The notes under the pieces: generated by a model
Database searches by the model: none
Seen by the model: the letters and a program-made list of their open reading frames with translations, nothing else
What the model was told of the DNA's origin: nothing
Made by a program: the position numbers and the translations under genes
Shown here: piece by piece, positions 51,930 through 64,000 of the stretch
Layout: the number at the start of each line of letters is the position of its first letter
Numbering within the stretch: the first letter of the stretch is position 1
NCBI RefSeq assembly: GCF_030867385.1
Contig: NZ_JAPFBJ010000001.1
Coordinates: 1,302,001 to 1,366,000 of the forward strand
From: Sphingobium sp. DEHP117
GTDB taxonomy: Bacteria > Pseudomonadota > Alphaproteobacteria > Sphingomonadales > Sphingomonadaceae
DNA: 64,000 nucleotides
Direction: 5' to 3'

Positions 51930-53021
51930 ATGACCAGTTTCGCAAATCCCCTTGGCCTCGATGGCTTCGAGTTCGTGGAATTCAGCGCCCCGGAAAAGGG
52001 CGCGCTGGAGCCGGTGTTCGCCGCCATGGGCTTTGCCCTGATCGCCCGGCATCGGTCGAAGGATGTACAGCTGTGGCGCCAGGGCGGGATCAACCTCATC
52101 GCCAACTACGAGCCGCGCAGCCCCGCCGCCTATTTTGCGGCGGAGCATGGCCCGTCGGCCTGCGGCATGGGCTGGCGGGTGAAGGACGCGGCCAAGGCGT
52201 ATGCACTGGCTATCGAACGCGGCGCGGAGCCGGTCGAGGTCAGAACCGGCCCGATGGAGCTGCGTCTTCCCGCGATCCGGGGTATTGGCGGCTCGATCAT
52301 CTACCTGATCGACCGCTATGAGGACGGTGACGGCGCGCTCTCGATCTATGACATCGACTTTGTGTATGAACCGGGCGTCGACACGCATCCGGTCGGTGCG
52401 GGTCTCAAGATCATCGATCACCTGACCCATAATGTCTATGGTGGCCGCATGGCGCATTGGGCGGGCTTCTACGAGCGCGTCTTCGGCTTCCGCGAGATCC
52501 GCTACTTCGACATCAAGGGCGAATATACCGGCCTGACGAGCAAGGCGATGACCGCGCCAGACGGCAAGATCCGCATCCCGCTCAACGAGGAAGGCAAGGC
52601 CGGAGGCGGTCAGATCGAGGAGTTTCTGCGGGCTTACAATGGCGAGGGCATCCAGCACATTGCCTTCCTGTGCAATGACCTCATTGCCGCCTGGGACCAA
52701 CTGAAGGCGCTGGGCACACCGTTCATGACGGCGCCGCCCGCAACCTATTACGAGATGCTGGAAGAGCGTCTGCCCGGCCATGGCGAGCCGGTTGCCGAAC
52801 TGCAGACGCGCGGTATCCTGCTCGATGGCTCGACGACGGACGGCGATCCCCGCCTGCTGCTCCAGATTTTCTCCGAAACACAGATCGGTCCGGTGTTCTT
52901 CGAGTTCATCCAGCGCAAGAAGGACGAGGGGTTCGGCGAGGGTAATTTCACCGCGTTGTTCGAGAGCATCGAGCGTGACCAACTGCGGCGCGGGGCGCTG
53001 AAGACCGGAGAAGCAGCATGA
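51930..53021 (+). CDS. hppD: 4-hydroxyphenylpyruvate dioxygenase
   Basis: Converts 4-hydroxyphenylpyruvate to homogentisate. The 363-residue two-domain VOC-fold enzyme has its iron ligands in [23 protein letters not shown] and [11 protein letters not shown] (Glu), and the C-terminal segment [21 protein letters not shown] 51930 is spaced correctly from GGGAAGG; the in-frame ATG 51921 is too close to it. Confidence 0.97.
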   Translation: MTSFANPLGLDGFEFVEFSAPEKGALEPVFAAMGFALIARHRSKDVQLWRQGGINLIANYEPRSPAAYFAAEHGPSACGMGWRVKDAAKAYALAIERGAEPVEVRTGPMELRLPAIRGIGGSIIYLIDRYEDGDGALSIYDIDFVYEPGVDTHPVGAGLKIIDHLTHNVYGGRMAHWAGFYERVFGFREIRYFDIKGEYTGLTSKAMTAPDGKIRIPLNEEGKAGGGQIEEFLRAYNGEGIQHIAFLCNDLIAAWDQLKALGTPFMTAPPATYYEMLEERLPGHGEPVAELQTRGILLDGSTTDGDPRLLLQIFSETQIGPVFFEFIQRKKDEGFGEGNFTALFESIERDQLRRGALKTGEAA

Positions 53022-53563
53022 CCTCCCCTCCCGAACTCAAGCGCATCCATCATGTCGCCTATCGCTGCAACGACGCCAAGGAGACTGTGGAATGGTATGC
53101 CCGCGTGCTCGGCATGACCTACACGACAGCCTTTGCCGAGGACAAGGTGCCTTCGACCGGCGAGCATGACCCCTATATGCATGTCTTCCTCGACTGTGGC
53201 GGCGGCAATGTACTCGCCTTTTTCGAGCTGCCGAACCAGCAGCCGATGGGCCGCGACCCCAACACGCCCGCATGGGTGCAGCACCTCGCCTTCGAGGTTG
53301 AGGACGAAGCCGCGCTGCTTGCCGCCAAGGCGCATGTCGAAGCGCAAGGCATCGACGTGCTGGGTCCGACCTGGCACGGCATCTTCAAGTCGATCTATTT
53401 TTTCGATCCCAACGGCCATCGCGTGGAGCTGGCCTGCAACATCGGAACGGCCGAGCAATATGCGGAACTCAAGCGTGTCGCGCCCTTGATGCTGGAGGAA
53501 TGGAGCCGAACCAAGCGTGCGCCCAAACATGCCGAATGGCTGCACAAGGCGCCCGAAGCGTGA
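53018..53563 (+). CDS. VOC-family (glyoxalase/extradiol dioxygenase-like) protein
   Basis: A 181-residue metal-dependent VOC fold: [20 protein letters not shown] (first His), [14 protein letters not shown] (second His) and [14 protein letters not shown] (Glu), the His-His-Glu arrangement used by extradiol dioxygenases and some isomerases. It is coupled to hppD and fahA by 4-base overlaps, exactly where a homogentisate-cleaving enzyme would be expected. No such activity is known to me for this subfamily; a glyoxalase or accessory isomerase role is equally possible. Confidence 0.8.
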   Translation: MTSPPELKRIHHVAYRCNDAKETVEWYARVLGMTYTTAFAEDKVPSTGEHDPYMHVFLDCGGGNVLAFFELPNQQPMGRDPNTPAWVQHLAFEVEDEAALLAAKAHVEAQGIDVLGPTWHGIFKSIYFFDPNGHRVELACNIGTAEQYAELKRVAPLMLEEWSRTKRAPKHAEWLHKAPEA

Positions 53564-54570
53564 AGCTGGCCAGCCTCAAGCATGGTCGTGATGGCCACCT
53601 GATCGTCGTGTCCGACGATCTTTCCACTTACGCTGACGCCATCGGCGTCGCCCCGACCCTGCAGTCAGCGCTGGACGACTGGGCGACCTGCGAGCCGAAG
53701 TTGAGGGCGCTCGCCGATCAGCTTGCCTGCGGCGCGTTGGTAGGGCAGCCGCTCGACCAAGCGGCGCTCGCTGCCCCGCTTCCCCGCGCCTATCAATGGG
53801 CGGATGGTTCGGCCTATGTGAACCATGTCGAACTGGTGCGCCGCGCACGCGGTGCGGAACTGCCCGAAAGCTTCTGGCATGATCCGCTCGTCTATCAGGG
53901 TGGCTCCGACCGGTTCCTGGGGCCGTGCGACGCCATCCCGCTGGCCGACGAGGCCTGGGGCTGCGACATGGAAGCGGAGATAGTCGTCGTCACCGACGAT
54001 ATACCGCAGGGCGTAACGGCGCAGGAAGCGCGCAGCCTGATCCGCCTTGTCGGGCTGGTGAACGACGTGTCACTCCGGAACCTGATTCCGGCGGAGCTGG
54101 CCAAAGGTTTCGGCTTCTATCAGTCAAAGCCCGCCAGCGCGCTCTCGCCCGTGTTCGTCACACCCGATACGCTGGGCGAACGCTGGGCGGACGGCAAACT
54201 TTCGGGAACGCTCCACGTCGATCTTAATGGCCGGCCATTTGGGCGCGCGGACGCGGCGACCGACATGACCTTCGACTTCGGCACACTCATCGCGCATCTC
54301 GCCAAGACCCGTTCGCTCGGTGCCGGCACGATCGTCGGCTCCGGCACGGTTTCCAATCGCGACGCGGATGGCGGCCCGGGCAGGCCGGTCTCCGATGGTG
54401 GATTGGGTTACAGCTGTATTGCCGAGGTGCGGATGGTCGAAACCATTCGCGACGGCGCTCCTGCAACGCCTTTCCTCAAGCATGGCGATGCTGTCCGCAT
54501 CTGGATGGAAGATGAGACCGGCCGCTCCATTTTCGGTGCGATCGAACAGACGGTTGAGGGAGCGACATGA
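53560..54570 (+). CDS. fahA: Fumarylacetoacetate hydrolase
   Basis: Final step of tyrosine breakdown, giving fumarate and acetoacetate. The 336-residue protein shows [18 protein letters not shown], the metal-site residues in [14 protein letters not shown] and [26 protein letters not shown] and [13 protein letters not shown] start at 53560 overlaps the preceding TGA. The in-frame extension upstream lies inside the VOC gene and is rejected. Confidence 0.92.
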   Translation: MKLASLKHGRDGHLIVVSDDLSTYADAIGVAPTLQSALDDWATCEPKLRALADQLACGALVGQPLDQAALAAPLPRAYQWADGSAYVNHVELVRRARGAELPESFWHDPLVYQGGSDRFLGPCDAIPLADEAWGCDMEAEIVVVTDDIPQGVTAQEARSLIRLVGLVNDVSLRNLIPAELAKGFGFYQSKPASALSPVFVTPDTLGERWADGKLSGTLHVDLNGRPFGRADAATDMTFDFGTLIAHLAKTRSLGAGTIVGSGTVSNRDADGGPGRPVSDGGLGYSCIAEVRMVETIRDGAPATPFLKHGDAVRIWMEDETGRSIFGAIEQTVEGAT

Positions 54571-54866
54571 GACGGCTCGATGACGCGGAGCGCACAGCGG
54601 CCCTGGCCGTACTTCCCGGTTGGAGACACGAGCCGGAGCGGGATGCGGTTGTGCAGACCTTCGACTTTCCGGATTTCATCACGGCCTTTGCCTTCATGGC
54701 GGCGGTCGCGCTCGAAGCGGAGAAAGCGGATCACCACCCCGAATGGTCCAATGTGTACGGTCGCGTCACCATCCTGCTGACCACACATGATGTAAATGGC
54801 TTGTCGGAGCGAGACGTCAAGCTCGCGAAGAGAGTTTCAGATCTCGCAGCCTTGCTCACCGTCTAA
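54567..54866 (+). CDS. phhB: Pterin-4a-carbinolamine dehydratase
   Basis: Regenerates the pterin cofactor of PhhA. The 99-residue protein has [20 protein letters not shown] and [23 protein letters not shown], with the catalytic HH-x-P-x-W motif. The ATG overlaps the fahA stop. Last gene of the phenylalanine operon; it converges with the MaoC gene. Confidence 0.95.
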   Translation: MRRLDDAERTAALAVLPGWRHEPERDAVVQTFDFPDFITAFAFMAAVALEAEKADHHPEWSNVYGRVTILLTTHDVNGLSERDVKLAKRVSDLAALLTV

Positions 54867-54915
54867 CCCCCGTCCTGCTCCGCCTGTCACGGGGACAACA
54901 ACCGCGAGCGCCACC

Positions 54916-55368
54916 TTACGCCGGTTTTCGATGCAGCAACGCGGGGCGCAGGCACTGGCAGACGATCTCATGGCGCTGGTTGCGCAACACATGCTGAAAG
55001 GTGACGATCCCGGCGGTGGGGCGCGACTTGCTGTCCTTGCAGGCGACCACCTCGGTTTCGGCGCGCAATGTGTCGCCGATAAAGACCGGATTCGGCATGA
55101 CAACCTTGTCGTAGCCAAGATTGGCTACCAATGTGCCCAGCGTCGTGTCGCCTACCGACAGGCCGATCATGAGCGAGAAGGTAAACGTGCTGTTGACGAG
55201 TATCTGACCGAATTCGCTGGCCTTGGCCGCCTCGATATCCAGATGAAGGGGCTGCGGGTTATGCGTCATCGTCGAGAAGAGCAGGTTGTCCGTCTCGGTG
55301 ACCGTTCGCCGGATATCATGGACGAGCCGGTCTCCTACAACCCATTCATCGAAATAGCGTCCAGCCAT
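54916..55368 (-). CDS. MaoC-family hydratase/dehydratase
   Basis: A 150-residue hot-dog-fold enzyme: YFDEWVVGDRLVHDIRRTVT, the active-site Asp/His region MTHNPQPLHLDIEAAKASEF and GYDKVVMPNPVFIGDTLRAE. Last gene of the leucine/isovalerate set; its ATG overlaps the carboxylase alpha stop by one base. It probably hydrates an enoyl-CoA made by the carboxylase, taking the place of the usual crotonase-type LiuC. That substitution is inference. Confidence 0.85.
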   Translation of the reverse strand: MAGRYFDEWVVGDRLVHDIRRTVTETDNLLFSTMTHNPQPLHLDIEAAKASEFGQILVNSTFTFSLMIGLSVGDTTLGTLVANLGYDKVVMPNPVFIGDTLRAETEVVACKDSKSRPTAGIVTFQHVLRNQRHEIVCQCLRPALLHRKPA

Positions 55369-57224
55369 CAGGCGACTCCTTCAATGCGGACCAGCAGCAT
55401 TCCTTCCGAAACCTGCGCCCCTTCCGCCACTTTCAATTCTGCGACAACACCGTCGAAGGGGGCTAGCAGGGCCTGCTCCATTTTCATCGCTTCGAGCACG
55501 ACGAGCCGCTGCCCCTTGGTGACCGCCGCCCCCTCCTCGACCGCAACCGCGATGACGCGCCCGGGCATTGGTGCCATTATGGCGCCGTCGCCTACTGCGC
55601 CCCCGCCTGTCGCTGCATCCGCGCGCCGGGGGCCGAAAGGCCAGGCTTCGCCATCAAGGAACAGAATGCCGTCCGCTCGCCGCACGTCCGCTGGAGTTGC
55701 ATCGACACTTACCAGATAGGCCTTGCCCGCCACTTCGACCTCAACGCGACGGTCGGGCGCGGCGTTCGCCCGGAAGCCGTGGAGCGAAGCCCATGGATCC
55801 CTCGACTCCGGCGCGACAAGACATTGCGCAGCGGCCTGGAGAACACGCTCAGACGGCTCCCCGGTCGGGATCAGCTGTGTGCTGTGCCGCTCAATGAAAC
55901 CCGTGTCGACGTGGCCGCTCACGAAGTCCGGATGGCGCGCGGCGCGCGCGAGAAAGGCCGCGTTCGTCTTGACAGGCCAGACCTGAACGTCTGCACAGGC
56001 CTTTGAAAGCGCATTGGCCGCGCGCTCGCGTCCATCGGCGTGAACGATGACCTTTGCGATCATCGGGTCGTAGAAGGGCGTCACCTCCCCACCCTCCTCG
56101 ACCCCGCTGTCGATGCGGACACCATCGGGGAAACGGAGCCTTTCCAGCGGCCCGGTCGATGGCAGGAAGCCGGTCATCGGGTTCTCTGCATAGAGCCGCG
56201 CTTCCATCGCCCAGCCGGTGATTGCGAGTTCGTCCTGGTTCTTGGGCAAAGGCTCGCCGCTGGCAACGCGCAACTGCCACTCGACCAGATCCTGCCCCGT
56301 GATCGCCTCCGTTACGGGATGTTCGACCTGGAGCCGGGTGTTCATTTCCATGAACCAGATACGATCGGGCTTGAGACCCTCTGATCCGTCGGCAATGAAC
56401 TCGATCGTACCGGCACCCACATAGTCGACCGCCCGCGCCGCCTTGACCGCAGCATCGCATACCGCTGCGCGGGTGACAGGATCCATCCCCGGAGCAGGCG
56501 CTTCTTCAATCACCTTCTGGTGCCGTCGCTGCAGCGAGCAGTCGCGCTCGAACAGGTGAACGACATTGCCCAGCGTGTCGCCAAAGACCTGAACTTCGAT
56601 ATGGCGGGGAGAGAGGATATATTTCTCGATCAGCACCCGATCGTCGCCAAACGAAGCGGCGGCTTCGCGTTGGCAGCTGGGGAGCATCTCGGCGAATTCC
56701 GCGGCGCTATCCACCTTGCGCATGCCCTTGCCGCCGCCGCCCGCGACGGCCTTGATCAGCACGGGATAGCCTATCGAGTCCGCTTCCTTCTGAAGCCGGT
56801 TCAACGACTGGTCTTCTCCAAGATATCCGGGAGTAACAGGGACACCTGCGGCGATCATCCGCTGTTTGGCGGCGTCCTTCAGGCCCATTGCGCGAATGCT
56901 CGCGGGCGGCGCCCCGACCCAGATCAACCCCGCCGCGACGACCGCTTCAGCAAACTCTGCATTTTCCGACAGGAAGCCATAGCCGGGGTGAACTGCCTCT
57001 GCGCCGGTTGCCAGCGCGGTTTCGATGATGAGGTCCTGCCGAAGATAACTGTCCTTGGCGAGCGCCGTACCGATGCAGACGGCCTCGTCGGCCTCGCGCA
57101 CGAACGGCATCCGGGCGTCGACGTCAGAATGCACCGCAATAGTGCGGACCCCCAGGCGCCTGGCCGTTCGAATGATGCGGCGCGCGATTTCGCCACGGTT
57201 CGCGATAAGAAGACTCTTGATCAT
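55368..57224 (-). CDS. liuD: 3-methylcrotonyl-CoA carboxylase-type alpha (biotin) subunit
   Basis: Biotin carboxylase with carrier domain, 618 residues. ATP-grasp motifs IKAVAGGGGKGMRKV, ERDCSLQRRHQKVIEEAPA and EMNTRLQVEHPVTE are present, and the biotinyl Lys near 581 lies in LEAMKMEQAL of the C-terminal BCCP domain. The MCC identity rests on the neighbours (isovaleryl-CoA dehydrogenase and matching beta subunit); geranyl- or other acyl-CoA carboxylases share this layout. ATG 57224 is chosen for IKSLLIANRGEIARRI. Confidence 0.88.
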   Translation of the reverse strand: MIKSLLIANRGEIARRIIRTARRLGVRTIAVHSDVDARMPFVREADEAVCIGTALAKDSYLRQDLIIETALATGAEAVHPGYGFLSENAEFAEAVVAAGLIWVGAPPASIRAMGLKDAAKQRMIAAGVPVTPGYLGEDQSLNRLQKEADSIGYPVLIKAVAGGGGKGMRKVDSAAEFAEMLPSCQREAAASFGDDRVLIEKYILSPRHIEVQVFGDTLGNVVHLFERDCSLQRRHQKVIEEAPAPGMDPVTRAAVCDAAVKAARAVDYVGAGTIEFIADGSEGLKPDRIWFMEMNTRLQVEHPVTEAITGQDLVEWQLRVASGEPLPKNQDELAITGWAMEARLYAENPMTGFLPSTGPLERLRFPDGVRIDSGVEEGGEVTPFYDPMIAKVIVHADGRERAANALSKACADVQVWPVKTNAAFLARAARHPDFVSGHVDTGFIERHSTQLIPTGEPSERVLQAAAQCLVAPESRDPWASLHGFRANAAPDRRVEVEVAGKAYLVSVDATPADVRRADGILFLDGEAWPFGPRRADAATGGGAVGDGAIMAPMPGRVIAVAVEEGAAVTKGQRLVVLEAMKMEQALLAPFDGVVAELKVAEGAQVSEGMLLVRIEGVA

Positions 57225-57311
57225 CTGTTCACTCCGCGTGTCCCGCCGCAATTATTGTCACGTGGTGGGTGGTCTCAGCTTGGGTAGGCACATTCGGTCT
57301 CGCCATCCAGG

Positions 57312-58901
57312 TCACATTCGGAAGAGGCCGAACTGCGCGCGCTCGGGGATCGGCGCGTTCAGCGTCGCTGAGAGGGCAAGCCCCAGCACATCACGCGTCT
57401 GCACGGGGTCGATCACGCCGTCGTCCCACAGCCGCGCCGTTGCGTAATATGGGTTGCCCTCAGTTTCATATTTCTGGCGGATAGGAGCCTTGAAAGCCTC
57501 GGCCTCTTCGTCCGTCCACGTCTCGGCGTCACGGTGAACGGTAGCCAGCACCGAAGCGGCCTGTTCTCCGCCCATCACCGAGATGCGCGCGTTGGGCCAT
57601 GTGAAGAGGAAGCGCGGCTGAAAGCCCCGACCACACATGCCATAGTTGCCGGCGCCAAAGGAACCGCCGATCAAGACGGTGAGCTTAGGCACGCTCGCCG
57701 TCGAAACGGCGGTGACCAACTTGGCACCATGCTTGGCAATGCCCTCGGCCTCATATTTGCCGCCCACCATGAAACCGGAAATATTCTGGAGGAACAGAAG
57801 CGGTATCCGCCGCTGGCAGGCCAATTCGATGAAGTGCGCACCTTTCTGCGCAGACTCGGAAAACAGCACACCGTTGTTGGCCAGGATCGCCACCGGCATG
57901 CCCCAGATCCGCGCGAAACCGCAGACAAGCGTGGTTCCGTAAAGCGTTTTGAACTCATGGAACTCCGAACCGTCGACTATCCGCGCGATCACCTCATGCA
58001 CATCATAAGGCGCGCGGACATCCTGCGGTATGATCCCGTAGAGTTCCTCTGCATCGAACTTGGGAGGCTTGGGATCGGCCAGGACGATATCGGTAGTCTT
58101 GGGCCGATTGAGCGTCGCGACGATGTCGCGGACAATCAGCAGCGCATGTTCGTCATTTTCCGCGACATGATCGACCACACCCGACCGCCGTCCGTGGGTC
58201 TCCGCACCGCCCAGCTCCTCTGCGGTGATGACCTCGCCGGTCGCGGCCTTCACCAAGGGCGGCCCCGCCAGGAAGATCGTGCCCTGATTGCGAACGATGA
58301 CGGTTTCGTCCGACATGGCGGGCATGTACGCGCCGCCAGCGGTGCAGCTGCCCATGACACAGGCAATTTGGGGAATGCCCTCCGCAGACATCTGCGCCTG
58401 ATTGTAGAAGATGCGTCCGAAGTGATCGCGATCGGGGAATACCTCCGCCTGATGCGGGAGGTTGGCGCCGCCTGAATCGACCAGATAGATACAGGGAAGA
58501 TGGTTTTCACGCGCGATCTCTTGCGCGCGGAGATGCTTTTTGGCCGTCATCGGGAAATAGGCGCCGCCCTTAACGGTCGGGTCGTTGGCGACGATCATGC
58601 ATTCGCGGCCGGAAACCCGCCCGATCCCGGTGATCAGGCCTGCACCGGGAGCACCATCATCATACATCCCGTTGGCGGCAAGTGCGCCGACCTCCAGGAA
58701 AGGAGACAAGGGATCGAGGAGCCGATGAACGCGGTCACGCGCAAGCAGCTTGCCGCGAGCGACATGGCGCTCACGATGTGCGGCCGAGCCCCCCAGCGCG
58801 GTGGTTTCCATTCTCGAACGCAGCTCTGCCGCCAGGCTCTTGTTCAGTTCGAAATTCGCCTTGAAGGTTTCCGATGCCGGATCGATCATCGTCGAAAGCA
58901 T
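57312..58901 (-). CDS. liuB: 3-methylcrotonyl-CoA carboxylase-type beta subunit
   Basis: Carboxyltransferase of 529 residues with crotonase fold: [91 protein letters not shown] and [11 protein letters not shown]. The NISGFMVG and GAYMPAM patterns fit MCC more than propionyl-CoA carboxylase. ATG 58901 follows a GGGGG ribosome site; it is 2 bases from the dehydrogenase stop. Confidence 0.9.
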   Translation of the reverse strand: MLSTMIDPASETFKANFELNKSLAAELRSRMETTALGGSAAHRERHVARGKLLARDRVHRLLDPLSPFLEVGALAANGMYDDGAPGAGLITGIGRVSGRECMIVANDPTVKGGAYFPMTAKKHLRAQEIARENHLPCIYLVDSGGANLPHQAEVFPDRDHFGRIFYNQAQMSAEGIPQIACVMGSCTAGGAYMPAMSDETVIVRNQGTIFLAGPPLVKAATGEVITAEELGGAETHGRRSGVVDHVAENDEHALLIVRDIVATLNRPKTTDIVLADPKPPKFDAEELYGIIPQDVRAPYDVHEVIARIVDGSEFHEFKTLYGTTLVCGFARIWGMPVAILANNGVLFSESAQKGAHFIELACQRRIPLLFLQNISGFMVGGKYEAEGIAKHGAKLVTAVSTASVPKLTVLIGGSFGAGNYGMCGRGFQPRFLFTWPNARISVMGGEQAASVLATVHRDAETWTDEEAEAFKAPIRQKYETEGNPYYATARLWDDGVIDPVQTRDVLGLALSATLNAPIPERAQFGLFRM

Positions 58902-58903
58902 GA

Positions 58904-60076
58904 TTACTGCCCCCTGAAAGCTTCGGCACCGATAAGCTCGCGGCCTATCAGCATCCGGCGAATCTCGTTGGTCCCCGCACCAATGTCGAGCAACTTGGCA
59001 TCCCGCCAATAGCGTTCGACAGGCCAATCCCTGGTGTAGCCAGCGCCACCGAGAGCCTGGATGGCCTCTCCAGCCACTTTCACGGCATTCTCGGACGCCA
59101 GAAGGATTGCCCCCGCCGCGTCGTGGCGCGTGGTCTGGCCGGCATCGCAGGCTTTGGCGACCGCATATACATAGGCCCGAGAGCTGCTCAAGGCGACCGC
59201 CATGTCGGCGACCTTCGCCTGCATCAGCTGGAAAGACCCGATGGGCACGCCAAACTGCTTTCGGTCGCGGACATAGGGGATGACGACATCGAGACAGGCC
59301 TGCATGATGCCGAGCTGAATCCCCGACAGGACGACCCGTTCATAGTCCAATCCCGACATGAGGACTTTCACACCGCCGTCGATCGGGCCCATAACCTGGG
59401 CATCAGACACAAAGCAATCATCGAAAACGAGCTCGGCGGTAGGCGAGCCCCGCATCCCCACCTTCTCGATCTTTTGCCCGATGGAAAAGCCCGCAAAGCC
59501 CTTCTCGATCAAAAAGGCCGTGATCCCCTTCGACCCGGCGTCCGGCGCAGTCTTGGCATAAACGACCAGCGTATCGGCATAGGGTGCGTTCGTAATCCAG
59601 AATTTAGTACCGTTAAGACGATAGCCGCCATCCACCTTGTCGGCGCGCAGCTTGAGGGAAACGACGTCTGAGCCTGCCCCGGCCTCCGACATCGCGAGTG
59701 AGCCGACATGTTCGCCCGAAACCAGCTTGGGCAGATATTTCGCCTTCTGATCGGGAGTGCCCCAGCGGCGGATCTGATTGACGCATAGATTGGAATGCGC
59801 ACCGTAGGACAGACCGACGGATGCCGATGCGCGACTGATCTCCTCCACCGCCACAACATGTTCGAGATAGCCAAGGCCCAGCCCGCCGAACTCCTCCTCG
59901 ACGGTGATGCCGTGAAGGCCCAGAACGCCCATTTCGGGCCAGAGTTCACGCGGAAAACTATCGTCCGCATCAATTTGCGCTGCGAGGGGTGCAATGCGGT
60001 CTGCGGCGAAACGGGACGTTGTTGCGCGGATCGTATCCGCCATCTCGCCCAGCCCGAAAGCGAGGTCCGCCATCAT
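58904..60076 (-). CDS. liuA: Isovaleryl-CoA dehydrogenase-type acyl-CoA dehydrogenase
   Basis: FAD enzyme of 390 residues oxidising isovaleryl-CoA to 3-methylcrotonyl-CoA. FAD/substrate motifs are [15 protein letters not shown] and [17 protein letters not shown]. The catalytic Glu is near residue 246 in [11 protein letters not shown], the position unique to isovaleryl-CoA dehydrogenase, whereas other acyl-CoA dehydrogenases have it near the C-terminus. [18 protein letters not shown] closes the protein. First gene of the minus-strand set and divergent from the LysR gene. Confidence 0.92.
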   Translation of the reverse strand: MMADLAFGLGEMADTIRATTSRFAADRIAPLAAQIDADDSFPRELWPEMGVLGLHGITVEEEFGGLGLGYLEHVVAVEEISRASASVGLSYGAHSNLCVNQIRRWGTPDQKAKYLPKLVSGEHVGSLAMSEAGAGSDVVSLKLRADKVDGGYRLNGTKFWITNAPYADTLVVYAKTAPDAGSKGITAFLIEKGFAGFSIGQKIEKVGMRGSPTAELVFDDCFVSDAQVMGPIDGGVKVLMSGLDYERVVLSGIQLGIMQACLDVVIPYVRDRKQFGVPIGSFQLMQAKVADMAVALSSSRAYVYAVAKACDAGQTTRHDAAGAILLASENAVKVAGEAIQALGGAGYTRDWPVERYWRDAKLLDIGAGTNEIRRMLIGRELIGAEAFRGQ

Positions 60077-60152
60077 TCCTCTCCCTCATCCTGTTACCGC
60101 ACCAGATAGCACAGTGCATAGCCATCAAGGAAGTTGCGTTCGATTCATAATA

Positions 60153-60173
60153 ATCATAGACGGTGTCTATGAT
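60153..60173 (+). promoter_or_regulatory. Perfect LysR-type palindrome over the regulator start
   Basis: Nine-base arms ATCATAGAC and GTCTATGAT flank GGT with no mismatch and contain a T-N11-A core, the LysR-family binding signature. The right arm includes the ATG of the regulator gene. It lies about 77 bases from the divergent dehydrogenase start. Autoregulation is inferred. Confidence 0.65.
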
Positions 60174-61038
60174 AGATCGGTATCTTGTCCGCTATTTCCT
60201 CTCGGTCGTGGATCACGGCAATTTCTCGGCGGGCGCCCGCCATTGCCGGGTGTCTCAACCGACATTGTCCGTGGGGATAGTCAAACTTGAAGAAGCGCTT
60301 GATCGAAAATTGTTCGAGCGCACAAACCGGCGCGTTGAGCTTACTCCTGCCGGAGTGCGCTTTCTGCCCCACGCCCGGCGTATCGAAGCGGATTTCACGG
60401 AAGCCGAATATGCGGCCCGCGCAGACAAGCCCACGGCGACCATTCGCATAGGCATCATGACGGCGCTTCCTGCATCCTGGGTGCAATCTCTCGTCAGTGC
60501 AGCATGCGGATCGACGGAAGAACGGATCGAAATTGTCGATGCCCGCGCACGAGACCTGCCCGCCCTGCTCGACCGTGGGCGGATCGACGCCGCTATCGGG
60601 CTGAGGGTCCCCGGCTCTTCTGAAGGCACGAAGATCTTCGAAGAAGGCTATGCGCTGGCATTCCCGATTGGCCACCGGCTGGCTTCGGAAAAGGTCGTAA
60701 GTGCCGATGCCGTAGCTGGGGAAACCATGTTCGTGCGGCGGAATTGCGAGGCATTGGCAGAGGTCAGCCAGTATTTTACCAGTCGCGGGATACGCCCCTT
60801 CATGGCGGCTCGAACTTCAGACGAGGAGCGCGCGATCGCCTATGTCCGCAGCGGACTGGGGATTACGGTCATGCCCTCGAGTTTCGCTCAGGCCGGTATG
60901 GCGATGGTGTCTATGGCGGGTTTTACCAAAACGCGAACCATATGCTTTTTCCAAAGCAAAGAGCGAAACGACCTGATTGAAAAATCGAGCGCGATATCGC
61001 GGCTGGTGACAGCACTTCGCGAATTATCAGAGCAGTGA
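60169..61038 (+). CDS. LysR-family regulator
   Basis: A 289-residue regulator: N-terminal HTH (RYFLSVVDHGNFSAGARHCR, VSQPTLSVGIVKLEEALDRK, LFERTNRRVELTPAGVRFLP) and a periplasmic-binding-like effector domain (RIGIMTALPASW, then SGLGITVMPSSFA). ATG 60169 lies inside a perfect palindrome; an in-frame GTG at 60163 is the alternative start. It is divergent to the leucine/isovalerate genes and convergent with the lig genes, so either could be its target; the divergent set is more usual. Confidence 0.9.
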   Translation: MIDRYLVRYFLSVVDHGNFSAGARHCRVSQPTLSVGIVKLEEALDRKLFERTNRRVELTPAGVRFLPHARRIEADFTEAEYAARADKPTATIRIGIMTALPASWVQSLVSAACGSTEERIEIVDARARDLPALLDRGRIDAAIGLRVPGSSEGTKIFEEGYALAFPIGHRLASEKVVSADAVAGETMFVRRNCEALAEVSQYFTSRGIRPFMAARTSDEERAIAYVRSGLGITVMPSSFAQAGMAMVSMAGFTKTRTICFFQSKERNDLIEKSSAISRLVTALRELSEQ

Positions 61039-61252
61039 AAGCATGGTGTCGGGAAGGTGTCACTGGTGAAGATCGGCATCCGGCCGGAACTGCTTACGAT
61101 CCACAATGCGAAAAATGCTTTCAGCTGACCGCAATGGCCGCTCAGCCGAGCAGGTCACTCATCAGGCTCAAGCATCCGGCGGTGCCATCCCGTCATCCCA
61201 TGAAATCACGGAAACCGGAAATCACATATCCCAATCAAAACCAAGGGTTTTA

Positions 61253-61306
61253 GAGCTCAGAACAATCCCCGTTCAGGGGCCGTCTGAGCTCAATCCTAAC
61301 AGGCCC

Positions 61307-61308
<2 letters not shown>
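61253..61308. repeat. Overlapping inverted repeats at the 3' end of ligB
   Basis: GAGCTCAGA (61253-61261) pairs with TCTGAGCTC (61283-61291). Overlapping it, AGGGGCC (61275-61281) pairs with GGCCCCT (61302-61308). The two stems exclude each other. On the minus strand the right end reads TAGGGGCCTGTTAGGATTGA, similar to an insertion-sequence terminus, and its TAG is the ligB stop. The remaining gap (61039-61252) holds no gene I recognise. Confidence 0.55.
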
Positions 61309-62570
<1,262 letters not shown>

Positions 62571-62643
62571 TCAATTCTCTCCAGCAATGGATGCGAAACG
62601 CACCGTGCGTCAAACGTATAAAGGGGTCCAGACACCCGGAACA

Positions 62644-64000
<1,357 letters not shown>

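Noticed and set aside
54869..54894. Possible hairpin CCCCGT...ACGGGG between phhB and the MaoC gene
   Set aside because: Only 6 base pairs with a 15-base loop and no T run; too weak to call a terminator.

Overview
The window is a GC-rich chromosomal segment of an alphaproteobacterium, most likely a sphingomonad (order Sphingomonadales). Several features point there: a CckA-type hybrid kinase next to recA, a GTTC-N7-GTTC LexA box, a PEPxxWA-type PEP-CTERM protein, the protocatechuate 4,5-cleavage genes (ligA, ligB, ligI), many GTG starts and ATGA/GTGA overlaps, and sphingomonad-style palindromic repeats. Family assignments come from motif recognition in the translated sequence; no database search was run.

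Positions 1-17.6 kb are mostly housekeeping: alaS (cut by the window edge), recA with its SOS box, a lone receiver protein, cckA, DUF2062-smpB, dapA, a soluble lytic transglycosylase, greB, a PEP-CTERM protein, rplJ-rplL, an M1 aminopeptidase and ychF. Positions 17.7-20.5 kb hold a small accessory cassette: a MerR-type regulator, a divergent operator, a glutaredoxin-MauE fusion and a His/Met-rich outer-membrane barrel. It ends in a MaoC gene stump cut by a 164-bp inverted-repeat element.

Positions 20.5-46.8 kb return to core genes: mutL; the rod-shape operon mreBCD-mrdA-rodA; a deoxyinosine glycosylase-like gene; tRNA-His; HU; lon; dnaX-ybaB; SRP RNA; a ferredoxin and two cysteine desulfurases; rpiB-glyA-nrdR; a GIY-YIG/TrmJ fusion; a chemoreceptor; rpsD; and a putrescine operon (aguA, a TonB-like gene, aguB, folK) ending at tRNA-Lys.

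Positions 46.8-49.7 kb look like a decayed insertion next to tRNA-Lys: an integrase fragment, a broken TonB-dependent receptor and a truncated aldo-keto reductase, followed by an intact aldo-keto reductase.

Positions 49.7-64 kb are catabolic. An Lrp/AsnC regulator and maiA diverge from phhA-hppD-VOC-fahA-phhB (phenylalanine/tyrosine to fumarate and acetoacetate, with no homogentisate dioxygenase of the usual family). Next is a leucine/isovalerate set on the minus strand (acyl-CoA dehydrogenase, biotin-dependent carboxylase beta and alpha subunits, MaoC) with a divergent LysR regulator. Last come the minus-strand protocatechuate genes (tautomerase, ligI, ligA, ligB), which leave the window at its right edge.

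The most unusual items are the MerR/glutaredoxin-MauE/barrel cassette, the in-frame GIY-YIG-TrmJ fusion through a palindromic repeat, two gene ends where a TA-G junction with an inverted repeat supplies the stop codon, a VOC protein in the slot where a homogentisate dioxygenase would be expected, and a MaoC hydratase in place of the crotonase in the leucine set.
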